36,112 nucleotides of DNA from Bacteroidia bacterium (GTDB lineage Bacteria > Bacteroidota > Bacteroidia > Flavobacteriales > Flavobacteriaceae), in assembly GCA_030429835.1 (NCBI GenBank), contig JAUIGC010000015.1:1-36112 (forward strand), in the 5' to 3' direction. Shown here piece by piece: positions 8,103 to 15,668 of this stretch (positions are counted from its first letter, which is position 1; each line of letters begins with the position of its first letter). Made by a program: the position numbers and the translations under genes. The notes beneath the pieces are model-generated. The model ran no database searches. It had not been told where the DNA came from and saw only the letters and a program-made list of their open reading frames with translations.

Positions 8103-8831
8103 GTGAAAATAATAGCAATGATACCGGCCCGTTTTGCGGCTTCCAGATTTCCGGCAAAGCTGATGCAAGATCTTTCGGGAAAGCCCGTAATCGTGCGTAC
8201 TTACCAAGCTGCAGTAAAAACAGGGTTATTTGATGAGGTCTATGTGGTTACGGATAGTGACATTATTTATAAAACGATAGAGAATGAAGGCGGTAAAGTG
8301 CTTATGAGTAAAAAGGAGCACGATTGTGGAAGCGACAGAATTGCCGAAGCCGTGACCGATATGGACGTGGACATTATAGTCAACGTACAGGGTGATGAAC
8401 CATTTACCGATAGGGAAAGTTTGGCAGGAGTGATAGAAGTTTTTAGGAGCGATACAGAAAAGGAAATAGACCTAGCTTCTTTAATGGTAAGAATATACGA
8501 TGAGGAGGAAATAAAAAACCCCAATACGGTTAAAGTCATTGTAGATAATAGAAACTTTGCCCTTTATTTTTCCAGGTCACCCATCCCTTACCCGAGGGCC
8601 AAAGGAGATTATACCATATATCATAAGCACAAAGGTATCTATGCCTTTAGAAAGCGAGCTTTAATGGACTTTCAGCGTTTGCCCATGTTACAATTGGAGG
8701 CAACGGAAAAGATTGAAGCTATTAGATATTTGGAATACGGTAAGAAAATTAAAATGGTGGAAACTACGGTAACAGGAATAGAAATAGATACACCTGAAGA
8801 CTTGGAGAGGGCCCAGGCAGCATGGAAATGA
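8103..8831 (+). CDS. kdsB: 3-deoxy-manno-octulosonate cytidylyltransferase (CMP-Kdo synthetase)
   Basis: This cytosolic enzyme activates Kdo with CTP to CMP-Kdo, the donor for the inner core of lipopolysaccharide. At 242 residues it is of standard length. The nucleotide-binding [15 protein letters not shown] is at residues 7-21, NVQGDEPF at 94-101, and the substrate region [11 protein letters not shown] follows. The C-terminal [13 protein letters not shown] is typical. The next genes are a HAD phosphatase (10-base overlap) and a KdnB-like dehydrogenase. In Shewanella oneidensis a KdsB homologue beside kdnA/kdnB activates 8-amino-Kdo, so the natural substrate here might be Kdo8N rather than Kdo. 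That is inference from context. Confidence 0.95.
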   Translation: MKIIAMIPARFAASRFPAKLMQDLSGKPVIVRTYQAAVKTGLFDEVYVVTDSDIIYKTIENEGGKVLMSKKEHDCGSDRIAEAVTDMDVDIIVNVQGDEPFTDRESLAGVIEVFRSDTEKEIDLASLMVRIYDEEEIKNPNTVKVIVDNRNFALYFSRSPIPYPRAKGDYTIYHKHKGIYAFRKRALMDFQRLPMLQLEATEKIEAIRYLEYGKKIKMVETTVTGIEIDTPEDLERAQAAWK

Positions 8832-9520
8832 ATTTAGACAATATAAAAGTAATAGGGTTTGATGCCGATGATACCCTTTGGGTAAACGAAACCTACTTTA
8901 GGGACGCCGAAGAAAGGTTTGCTGAGCTTCTTGAGCATTATGAGACCAAAAATAAAATAGACCAAGAGCTTTTTAAGATGGAGATTAAAAACTTGGAGCT
9001 TTATGGATATGGTATTAAGGGATTCATGTTATCAATGATAGAGGCGGCCTTGGAATTGTCCAACAACGAGGTGTCCCAAGCAACCCTTTCAAAAATTTTA
9101 GATCTCGGTAAGAAGATGATATCGCATCCGGTAGAACTTTTGGACGGGGTAGTGGAAGTACTTGAAAAGTTACAGGGTAAATATCGGCTGATTGTGTTGA
9201 CCAAAGGTGATCTTTTGGATCAGGAAAGAAAACTTGAAAGATCGAATCTTTCAGAATATTTTCATCATGTAGAGGTACTCAGCGATAAAAAGGAAAAAAA
9301 CTATCAAGATTTGTTGGATCATTTGGAAATAGATGTTAATCACTTTTTAATGATTGGAAACTCCCTTAAATCGGACGTACTACCTTTGGTAAACATTGGT
9401 GCAAAAGCCGTCCATATACCTTTTCATACAACCTGGCAACACGAACAGGTAGAAGAACCAAAAGAAAAAAAAGGATATATCACAGTTTCCAAACTGACGG
9501 AAGTGCTCGAGTATCTTTAA
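8822..9520 (+). CDS. HAD family hydrolase (YjjG-like phosphatase)
   Basis: This is a soluble haloacid dehalogenase superfamily phosphatase. Motif [10 protein letters not shown] (about 13-21) has the two catalytic aspartates, with nucleophile DxD as D-A-D. Motif II is LTKGD (near 134) and motif III/IV is [12 protein letters not shown] (near 177-188). An alpha-helical cap occupies residues 25-100, as in the YjjG/phosphoglycolate phosphatase type. It is not KdsC, which lacks a cap. The ATG at 8822 overlaps the end of kdsB, and a second ATG at 8828 is possible. The position between kdsB and the KdnB-like gene suggests a sugar phosphate or nucleotide housekeeping role in that pathway, but the substrate cannot be read from the sequence. 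Confidence 0.85.
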   Translation: MEMNLDNIKVIGFDADDTLWVNETYFRDAEERFAELLEHYETKNKIDQELFKMEIKNLELYGYGIKGFMLSMIEAALELSNNEVSQATLSKILDLGKKMISHPVELLDGVVEVLEKLQGKYRLIVLTKGDLLDQERKLERSNLSEYFHHVEVLSDKKEKNYQDLLDHLEIDVNHFLMIGNSLKSDVLPLVNIGAKAVHIPFHTTWQHEQVEEPKEKKGYITVSKLTEVLEYL

Positions 9521-9529
9521 CAAAAACGA

Positions 9530-10657
9530 ATGGAGACTAAAAAAGAAATAGAATTGAAGAATATCCCAACAAAAGCTTCGGAAAAGTATAGAAACTTCCC
9601 CATGGTTCCCAGGGTAGTTTTTGGTAATGGTAGTTTTGACCAGTTGGGTGAGATTCTATTGGTCAAAAGGAAGCATTCAGAGGCTCCGGTCATTTTTTTG
9701 GTCGATGATGTTTTTGAAGGCTCACAGCTATCTTCAAGAATACCGCAAATATTTTCAGATCAAATCATCTATGTCTCCGCGAATGAAGAACCCAAGACAC
9801 AACAAGTAGATGCACTTGTGGGAATGATAAGGGAAAATTTTTCGGAACTTCCTTCCGGCATTGTTGGTATTGGAGGTGGAACATTATTGGATTTGGCAAA
9901 GGCCGTTGCCATACTGCTAAATAACAAGGGTAGTGCCGCAGACTATCAGGGCTGGGACCTTGTTCAGAGGAAATCTCTCTATCATGTAGGAATCCCTACC
10001 ATAAGTGGCACAGGGGCCGAAGTTTCCAGGACAACGGTGCTGTTAGGGCCGGAAAAAAAATTGGGTATCAACTCGGACTATACCACCTTTGATCAAGTGC
10101 TTCTTGATCCGGAGTTGACCAAGGGCGTTCCCAAGGAACAATGGTTTTATACAGGTATGGATTGTTTTATCCATTGCATAGAATCTCTCAAGGGTACGTA
10201 CCTCAATGCGTTCAGTCAGAGCTATGGGGAGAAGGCTTTAGATCTTTGTAAGGAGGTTTTTTTGGGTAATCTATCCGAGGAAGAATCCCGAAATAAGTTG
10301 ATGATGGCCTCTTGGCATGGGGGTATGAGTATTGCTTATTCGCAGGTAGGGGTGGCACATGCCATGAGCTATGGATTGGGATATCAATTGGGAATAAAAC
10401 ATGGTTTGGGAAATTGTTTGGTATTTCAACATTTGGAGGAATTTTACCCAGATGGTGTTCAACTTTTCAAGCAAATGATGAAAAAACATCAAATAGAGTT
10501 ACCAAAAGGAATATGCAGGAATCTGGATGAACATGAAATGGATGCTATGATTTCCATAGCCATGGGCATGGAGCCTCTCTGGGAAAATGCTTTAGGTCAA
10601 AACTGGAGAAATTTGATAACCCCTGCTAAATTGAAATCTATTTACCGGAAGATTTAA
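9530..10657 (+). CDS. kdnB: Iron-containing alcohol dehydrogenase family, probable Kdo 8-oxidase (KdnB-like)
   Basis: This is a group III metal-dependent dehydrogenase related to dehydroquinate synthase. The NAD-binding glycine motif GIGGGTLLDLAKA is near residues 115-127 and PTISGTGAEVSRT near 157-169. The metal ligands appear as D and H in TGMDCFIHCIE (about 210 and 214), H in VAHAMSYG (about 276) and H in KHGLGNC (about 291). All four are present, so the enzyme looks active. KdnB of Shewanella oxidises C8 of Kdo before the aminotransferase KdnA makes 8-amino-Kdo. The close link to kdsB here supports that role. No kdnA-type aminotransferase is in the window. The specific substrate assignment is inferred from context. 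Confidence 0.7.
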   Translation: METKKEIELKNIPTKASEKYRNFPMVPRVVFGNGSFDQLGEILLVKRKHSEAPVIFLVDDVFEGSQLSSRIPQIFSDQIIYVSANEEPKTQQVDALVGMIRENFSELPSGIVGIGGGTLLDLAKAVAILLNNKGSAADYQGWDLVQRKSLYHVGIPTISGTGAEVSRTTVLLGPEKKLGINSDYTTFDQVLLDPELTKGVPKEQWFYTGMDCFIHCIESLKGTYLNAFSQSYGEKALDLCKEVFLGNLSEEESRNKLMMASWHGGMSIAYSQVGVAHAMSYGLGYQLGIKHGLGNCLVFQHLEEFYPDGVQLFKQMMKKHQIELPKGICRNLDEHEMDAMISIAMGMEPLWENALGQNWRNLITPAKLKSIYRKI

Positions 10658-10707
10658 GCTTTTTGAAGCGCTTCATTTCATCAGTTGCAAAAACCCATAC
10701 ATTCTAA

Positions 10708-11238
10708 ATGCAAAAACTTTCCCATTTTATTTACTTCAAACTTTTAGGATGGAAAATGGTAGGGGAATTTCCTTCCTACCTGAACAAGTTTGTGCTTATC
10801 GTAGTACCACACACAAGTTGGTGGGACTTCCTCCTTGGGCTTTTAGTTCGGAAGGTTTTGAACGAGGAGATAAATTATATAGGTAAGAAAAGTCTTTTTG
10901 ACTCACCGTTTGGTTGGTTTTTTCGTTGGACCGGTGGAGCACCTATAGACCGAAGCAAAAGCAATGATACAGTCAGTGCCATTGTAAATATATTTAGCCA
11001 AAGAGAAAAATTTAGGTTGGCCTTATCGCCGGAAGGTACCCGCAAAAAGGTGGAGAAATGGAAAACGGGTTTTTACCATATCGCAAAGCAGGCAAAGGTT
11101 CCCATAGTCATGGTCGCTTTTGATTATGGAAAAAAGGAGGTCAGGTTTTCCAAACCTCAGATGCCAACTGGCAATCAAGTCGCCGATATGGAAATATATG
11201 AGTCTTATTTTAAGGGTGTTGTGGGGAAGCATCCATAA
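10708..11238 (+). CDS. PlsC-type 1-acyl-glycerol-3-phosphate acyltransferase family protein
   Basis: This enzyme is predicted to transfer an acyl chain to a lysophospholipid or a related lipid at the inner face of the membrane. The HX4D catalytic motif is PHTSWWDF with H35 and D40. The acceptor-binding GGAPIDRS is near residues 71-78 and SPEGTR near 109. At 176 residues it is a short, single-domain version without obvious long membrane helices. It follows the KdnB-like gene by 50 bases and could be the last gene of that operon. The next ~220 bases are non-coding, then an acquired restriction-modification gene begins. Confidence 0.88.
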   Translation: MQKLSHFIYFKLLGWKMVGEFPSYLNKFVLIVVPHTSWWDFLLGLLVRKVLNEEINYIGKKSLFDSPFGWFFRWTGGAPIDRSKSNDTVSAIVNIFSQREKFRLALSPEGTRKKVEKWKTGFYHIAKQAKVPIVMVAFDYGKKEVRFSKPQMPTGNQVADMEIYESYFKGVVGKHP

Positions 11239-11460
11239 ATGTTCAGAGTTCAATTATGGATGAACAATTTTACTAGGACCTACCTTTATTACTTATTGTA
11301 GTTTTTATTAAATTGGGTCTTAAACAAGCATTTTTTTAGATATTCTTCTTTATTTGAACCGAAAAAGCAAAGGTTAAAAAGCTAATAAGTTGTTTTTCAT
11401 AAGCTGGATTTGGAATGAGAAAAAAATTAAATTTAAAAACTGCCAGAGAGAATACATTAT

Positions 11461-13281
11461 ATGGAAATAAAAATCTTGAAACCACGAAAGGCAATAAACA
11501 AAGCCTTTTTGAAAATAAAACCGAACAGAACGGAAATTGAAAGTTTCAAGACGAATTTGATTGAACTGCTCGACCGAACAAATGATACTGAATCAGAAGA
11601 GTTTCACAAAAACCTAGTTTCTGACTTTCTAAAAGACACTTATTACAAGAACAACCATTTCATAAACACAAAAGGAAGAAATGACCTTGTAATCCATAAC
11701 GGAAACAAAGCAAAAAGCACAGTTGGAGTAATCATTGAGGCAAAAAAGCCAACCAACAAAGCGGAAATGCTGACCAAGGAAAAAATCAATGTCAAAGCAT
11801 TTCAAGAATTGGTTCTTTACTATTTGAGAGAACGAATTACTCAAAAAAACCTCGAAATAAAATATTTAGTTGCTACAAACATTAACGAATGGTTCATTTT
11901 TGATTCCAACGTATTTGAAAAGCAGTTTGCTCAAAATAAAGGATTGATTAAACAATTCAACGATTTTGAAAATGGAAGACTAGCAGGGAAAACAACTGAT
12001 TTTTTCTACAAAGAAATTGCAGAGCCTTTTGTTAATGGATTAAAAAACGATATTGAATTCACATTTTTCGATATACGAGAATACGAAAAGCCACTTCGCA
12101 ACGACAATCCAAAAGATGACAATAAACTTATTTCGCTTTTTAAATTACTCTCTCCAGAGCATTTATTAAAACTGCCTTTTGCAAATGACAGTAATAGTCT
12201 TGACAAAAGGTTTTACGGAGAGTTATTGCATATTATTGGACTTTCAGAAACTAAAGACGGAAGTAAAAAAATAATTGAGCGAAACAAAAAAGGCGAAAGA
12301 AACACAGGTTCATTTCTAGAAAACGCCATAATACAACTTGACAGTTTAGATAAAATAAACAGACTTGACAATCCTAGTCATTTTGGAACAACTCAAGAAG
12401 AGCGTTTATTTAATGTTGGACTTGAATTAAGCATTACTTGGATTAATAGAATTTTGTTTCTTAAACTTTTAGAAGCTCAACTAAAAAGTTATCATAAAGG
12501 AGACAAATCCTATGAATTTTTGAGTATTGATAAAATTCAAAACTATGATGATTTAAACAGTCTTTTCTTTCAAGTTTTAGCTAAACAACAATCAGAAAGA
12601 AACGAAGATGTAACAGAACTTTTTGCAAAAGTTCCTTACTTAAATAGTTCGCTTTTTGAACCAACAGGAATTGAACACGGAACGTTATTCATTAGCAATT
12701 TACGTGACGACAAAACAATTCCAATTTATTCTTCAACCGTTTTAAAAAACGATAGTGGAAAAAAACGAACAGGTAATTTAAATGCTCTTGAATATCTATT
12801 TGAATTTCTAAATGCTTACGATTTTAGTAGTGAGGGAAAAGAAGAAATTCAAGAAGACAATAAAACCCTAATTAATGCTTCTGTTCTTGGTTTAATTTTC
12901 GAGAAAATAAATGGTTATAAAGATGGTTCGTTTTTCACACCAGGTTTTATCACAATGTATATGTGTCGTGAAACCATTAGAAAAGCGGTTATCCAAAAAT
13001 TCAGCGAAACTAAAGATTGGAACTGTAAAGACATAGATTCTCTTTACGATAAAATTGAAGATAGACAAGAAGCAAACAACATTATAAACAGTCTTAAAAT
13101 TTGCGATCCAGCAGTTGGTTCAGGACACTTTTTAGTTTCTGCACTTAATGAAATGATTGCCATTAAAAACGACCTTAAAGTTTTACAAGATAGAGATGGT
13201 AAAAGACTGAAAGAATACCAATTTGAAGTTGTTAATGATGAATTGATTGTAACTGACGAAGATGGAGAATTGTTTGAATAA
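11461..13281 (+). CDS. Type IIG restriction-modification enzyme (Eco57I-like), N-terminal piece ending at in-frame stop
   Basis: This is the first 606 codons of a single-chain restriction endonuclease plus adenine methyltransferase. A PD-(D/E)xK-like nuclease core is visible: D75 in GRNDLVIH, then E93 and K95 in VIIEAKK. A helical connector follows, then the SAM-binding motif I DPAVGSGHF at residues 549-557. The frame stops at TAA 13279, yet the same frame continues to encode the rest of the methyltransferase without any other break. The DNA is more A-rich than the flanking genes and has runs of lysine/asparagine AAA/AAC codons, which suggests horizontal transfer. If translation ends here, this piece has the nuclease core and motif I but no catalytic NPPY motif, so it should not methylate. 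Confidence 0.88.
   Translation: MEIKILKPRKAINKAFLKIKPNRTEIESFKTNLIELLDRTNDTESEEFHKNLVSDFLKDTYYKNNHFINTKGRNDLVIHNGNKAKSTVGVIIEAKKPTNKAEMLTKEKINVKAFQELVLYYLRERITQKNLEIKYLVATNINEWFIFDSNVFEKQFAQNKGLIKQFNDFENGRLAGKTTDFFYKEIAEPFVNGLKNDIEFTFFDIREYEKPLRNDNPKDDNKLISLFKLLSPEHLLKLPFANDSNSLDKRFYGELLHIIGLSETKDGSKKIIERNKKGERNTGSFLENAIIQLDSLDKINRLDNPSHFGTTQEERLFNVGLELSITWINRILFLKLLEAQLKSYHKGDKSYEFLSIDKIQNYDDLNSLFFQVLAKQQSERNEDVTELFAKVPYLNSSLFEPTGIEHGTLFISNLRDDKTIPIYSSTVLKNDSGKKRTGNLNALEYLFEFLNAYDFSSEGKEEIQEDNKTLINASVLGLIFEKINGYKDGSFFTPGFITMYMCRETIRKAVIQKFSETKDWNCKDIDSLYDKIEDRQEANNIINSLKICDPAVGSGHFLVSALNEMIAIKNDLKVLQDRDGKRLKEYQFEVVNDELIVTDEDGELFE
13279..13281 (+). other. In-frame TAA that splits the type IIG gene
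   Basis: Codon 607 of the 11461 frame is TAA. Downstream codons in the same frame read N-P-T-N-K-E-S-Q-R-I-Q-E-A-L-F and run into the second open frame, passing LFGVDINPNSVKICRLRLW. This is a conserved methyltransferase stretch, so the two frames were one gene. Relatives usually have Tyr at this point as I recall the family, so TAT or TAC to TAA is the simplest change. Confidence 0.85.
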
Positions 13282-13386
13282 AATCCAACAAATAAAGAAA
13301 GCCAACGAATACAAGAAGCTCTATTCCACGAAAAGCAAACCATTATTGAAAACTGTTTATTTGGTGTAGATATCAATCCAAATTCT

Positions 13387-15123
13387 GTGAAAATTTGTCG
13401 ATTACGTCTTTGGATTGAGCTACTTAAAAACGCATACTATAAAAACGAAAGTGAACTAGAAACACTTCCAAACATTGACATAAATATCAAATGCGGTAAT
13501 TCTCTTATTAGTCGCTTTAAATTAGATGCTGACCTTAAAAAAGCATTAAAAAGTAGCAAATGGACTATTGACAGTTATAGAATTGCAGTTTCTACTTATC
13601 GCAATGCTCAAAACAAGGAGCAAAAACGAGAAATGGTAAGGCTGATTAGCGATATCAAAAATGATTTTGAAACCAATATTGACACACCGTTTAAAGGAAA
13701 ATTATCTCGAGCTCGTGGTAAGGTTGATAAATTAGCCACTGAAATAAATACTCGAAAACAATGGGGTGAAAAAATCCCAAATAAAATGTTTAAAGATTTA
13801 GAAAAAGCTGCTAAAACTTTAAAAAAACTTGAGGCTGAACGCGATAGCATAGAGACGAATAAAGTTTATGAGGAAGCATTTGAGTGGCGATTTGAGTTCC
13901 CAGAGGTTTTAGATGATAATGGTAATTTTATCGGTTTTGATGTTGTTATCGGTAACCCACCATATGGACTTTTCAATAAAAAACAAAATAGAAAAGTAGC
14001 ATTAACTACTGATAAATTAGCGGTAGAATTACTAAAACAAAAATATCCCGAAGCAACAGGAGGTGTTATAAATGCTGCGAGAATTTTTTATGCATTTGCT
14101 ATTAAAATTAGTTCAAAAAAAGGTTTTCAATGTATGATTATACCTTATGGTGTTTTAACAGACACTACTTCAGTTAAGTTAAGAAAGCACATTTTTGAAA
14201 ACCACTCTTTAATTAAAGTAGAAGCATTTCCAGAACGAGACAGCACTAAAAGAAGAGTATTTGAAGATGTCAAAATGTCCACAGCCATATTATTAACTTC
14301 AAGTATCAAAACTGATAATAGTTTTGATATTGGAATATCATATGAAAGAGAAATTTCAGATAATAGAGCAGTTTTTAATACTATAGATTTAGTTGATTTA
14401 AACCCTGAATTAGTTCAAATTCCTTTGACTGATACAGAATCCTTTAACTTACTTTCAAAAATCTACAAAACAAGAGGAGTTATTAAACTTGGTTCAATTA
14501 CACCTTGTTTAACAGGAGAAATGGATATGACATTTGGAAAAAGTGCTTTAACGACCAATAAGAATGATAAGTTATTGCTAAAAGGAGTTCAATTAGATAG
14601 ATTTGTAATGAAAACCAAACAAAGCGAAATTTCACAAGGAGACATTGAATTCATTGATGAAAAAATATTTAGTGAAATTGGTTCTGCAAAAAAAATTGAA
14701 GATTCAAAAAGAAAAAGAATTGCTTTACAAGGATTAACTGGTGTCAATGAAAAACGGAGAATAAAAGCAACTTTGATTGAGGAAAACATTTTTTTAGCTA
14801 ATTCTTGTAATTATCTGCTAGAACCTGAAAAATATCATTTGCTTGAATTATTAGGATGGATAAATTCAAAACTGGTGAATTTCACATTTAAAGCAAGAAG
14901 TACAAGCAGTAATGTTAATGGTTATGAGGTTGACAATCTACCTTTTATAAGGTCCAAAAAAAATGACGTAATAAAAACACTATCAAGTGAAATATTGGCT
15001 TTAAAGGAAAAAGACCTAAATGCAGACACAAGTCAATTAGAAAGAAAAATTGACGAAATTATTTACGAATTATTTGAATTGGATAAAGACGAAATAAAAA
15101 TAATAGAAAATGCCAATGCATAA
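13387..15123 (+). CDS. Type IIG restriction-modification enzyme, C-terminal piece (catalytic methylase motif and specificity domain)
   Basis: This is the second piece of the same gene, in the same reading frame as 11461-13281. The listed start is simply the first start-like codon (GTG) after the break; homologous coding continues upstream to 13282. It carries the catalytic N6-adenine methylase motif IV GNPPYGLF, with N832-P-P-Y835 counted from 11461. A charged coiled region lies before it (around 13650-13870). The C-terminal TaqI-like target-recognition domain includes ITPCLTGEMDM, LLKGVQLDRF and EVDNLPFI. Full length with the stop suppressed would be about 1220 residues, as expected for type IIG enzymes. 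Alone it lacks motif I and should not bind SAM properly. Confidence 0.85.
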   Translation: MKICRLRLWIELLKNAYYKNESELETLPNIDINIKCGNSLISRFKLDADLKKALKSSKWTIDSYRIAVSTYRNAQNKEQKREMVRLISDIKNDFETNIDTPFKGKLSRARGKVDKLATEINTRKQWGEKIPNKMFKDLEKAAKTLKKLEAERDSIETNKVYEEAFEWRFEFPEVLDDNGNFIGFDVVIGNPPYGLFNKKQNRKVALTTDKLAVELLKQKYPEATGGVINAARIFYAFAIKISSKKGFQCMIIPYGVLTDTTSVKLRKHIFENHSLIKVEAFPERDSTKRRVFEDVKMSTAILLTSSIKTDNSFDIGISYEREISDNRAVFNTIDLVDLNPELVQIPLTDTESFNLLSKIYKTRGVIKLGSITPCLTGEMDMTFGKSALTTNKNDKLLLKGVQLDRFVMKTKQSEISQGDIEFIDEKIFSEIGSAKKIEDSKRKRIALQGLTGVNEKRRIKATLIEENIFLANSCNYLLEPEKYHLLELLGWINSKLVNFTFKARSTSSNVNGYEVDNLPFIRSKKNDVIKTLSSEILALKEKDLNADTSQLERKIDEIIYELFELDKDEIKIIENANA

Positions 15124-15177
15124 AGCCATACACATTTGCAATTTGCTAAAGCCATAACACAAGCCTAAAATTGCAAA
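15121..15177 (+). repeat. Short direct and inverted repeats immediately downstream of the restriction-modification gene
   Basis: TAAAGCCATACACA at 15121-15134 recurs as TAAAGCCATAACACA at 15147-15161. TTTGCAATTT at 15135-15144 is the exact reverse complement of AAATTGCAAA at 15168-15177, so the second copy of the direct repeat would lie in the loop of a hairpin. It begins at the gene's stop codon. The function is unknown; it may be a transcript end or a trace of the gene's acquisition. Confidence 0.6.
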
Positions 15178-15270
15178 AGAGTATGTCTTTGCCAACTCTA
15201 TAAACAAGACTAAAAGTTCAATATTTATGGGCAATTATATAATTTTTAGGTTTTCAAAAAAAACTTGACC

Positions 15271-15309
15271 AAAAGCCCTTGGGAATTTATTCCCAGGGGC
15301 TTTTTTTTT
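15271..15309 (+). terminator. Strong rho-independent terminator
   Basis: AAAAGCCCTTGGGAA pairs with TTCCCAGGGGCTTTT across a short TTTA-like loop, with one G-T wobble, and is followed by nine T (15301-15309). It isolates the restriction-modification gene from the polysaccharide locus downstream. The symmetric A-run upstream means it could also work on the opposite strand. Confidence 0.85.
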
Positions 15310-15310
15310 G

Positions 15311-15668
15311 GGTTTCAAGTTTTTTAAATCAGAAGTAAAGAAGATGGTTTGTAAGTTTTATTTTACATGATTTGTAAGATAAAGACTATAATGTTTTTCA
15401 TCGATCACCCCTTTAAATATGGGCTTTAAGCGCATTGCCGATGAACAGTGCATAATAACGAATTTTGTTCCAGACCAAAAGGTATACAGTTATTTTTATC
15501 ATCACAAATTAACTATAAAACCAAACTAACCCAATCCCTTTCCTTAGTTAACCGAATATATCCCTATCATGTTTTAGGTGATGTTCTTAGATATGGATTT
15601 ACTGAAGATTTAAGAACAGCGTTCTTAAATGAATCACATTTTACTCGTAAAGCTAACATAAGAAAGGT
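15311..15668 (+). other. Non-coding leader region before the polysaccharide locus
   Basis: About 360 bases without a credible gene lie between the terminator and the first polysaccharide gene. A 78-codon open frame in it has no recognisable content. No exact TAnnTTTG box, JUMPstart/ops element or riboswitch core could be picked out by eye. It probably holds the promoter and a long 5' leader of the polysaccharide operon. Confidence 0.4.

Noticed and set aside
11239-11460. Attachment site or insertion scar upstream of the restriction-modification gene
   Set aside because: I compared this 222-base gap with the region after 15124 and saw no matching direct repeat; it is AT-rich spacer with no clear motif.
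13600-13870. Coiled-coil segment of the C-terminal methylase piece as a separate structural gene
   Set aside because: It is in frame between motif I and NPPY and is a helical insert seen in large type IIG enzymes.
11461-15123. BREX PglX methyltransferase
   Set aside because: Length and motifs overlap, but an N-terminal nuclease-like D...ExK core is present and no other BREX genes (brxA, brxC, pglZ) flank it.
15121-15200. Integron attC site after the restriction-modification gene
   Set aside because: There are direct and inverted repeats, but no GTTRRRY/RYYYAAC core pair and no integrase gene; kept only as an unexplained repeat.
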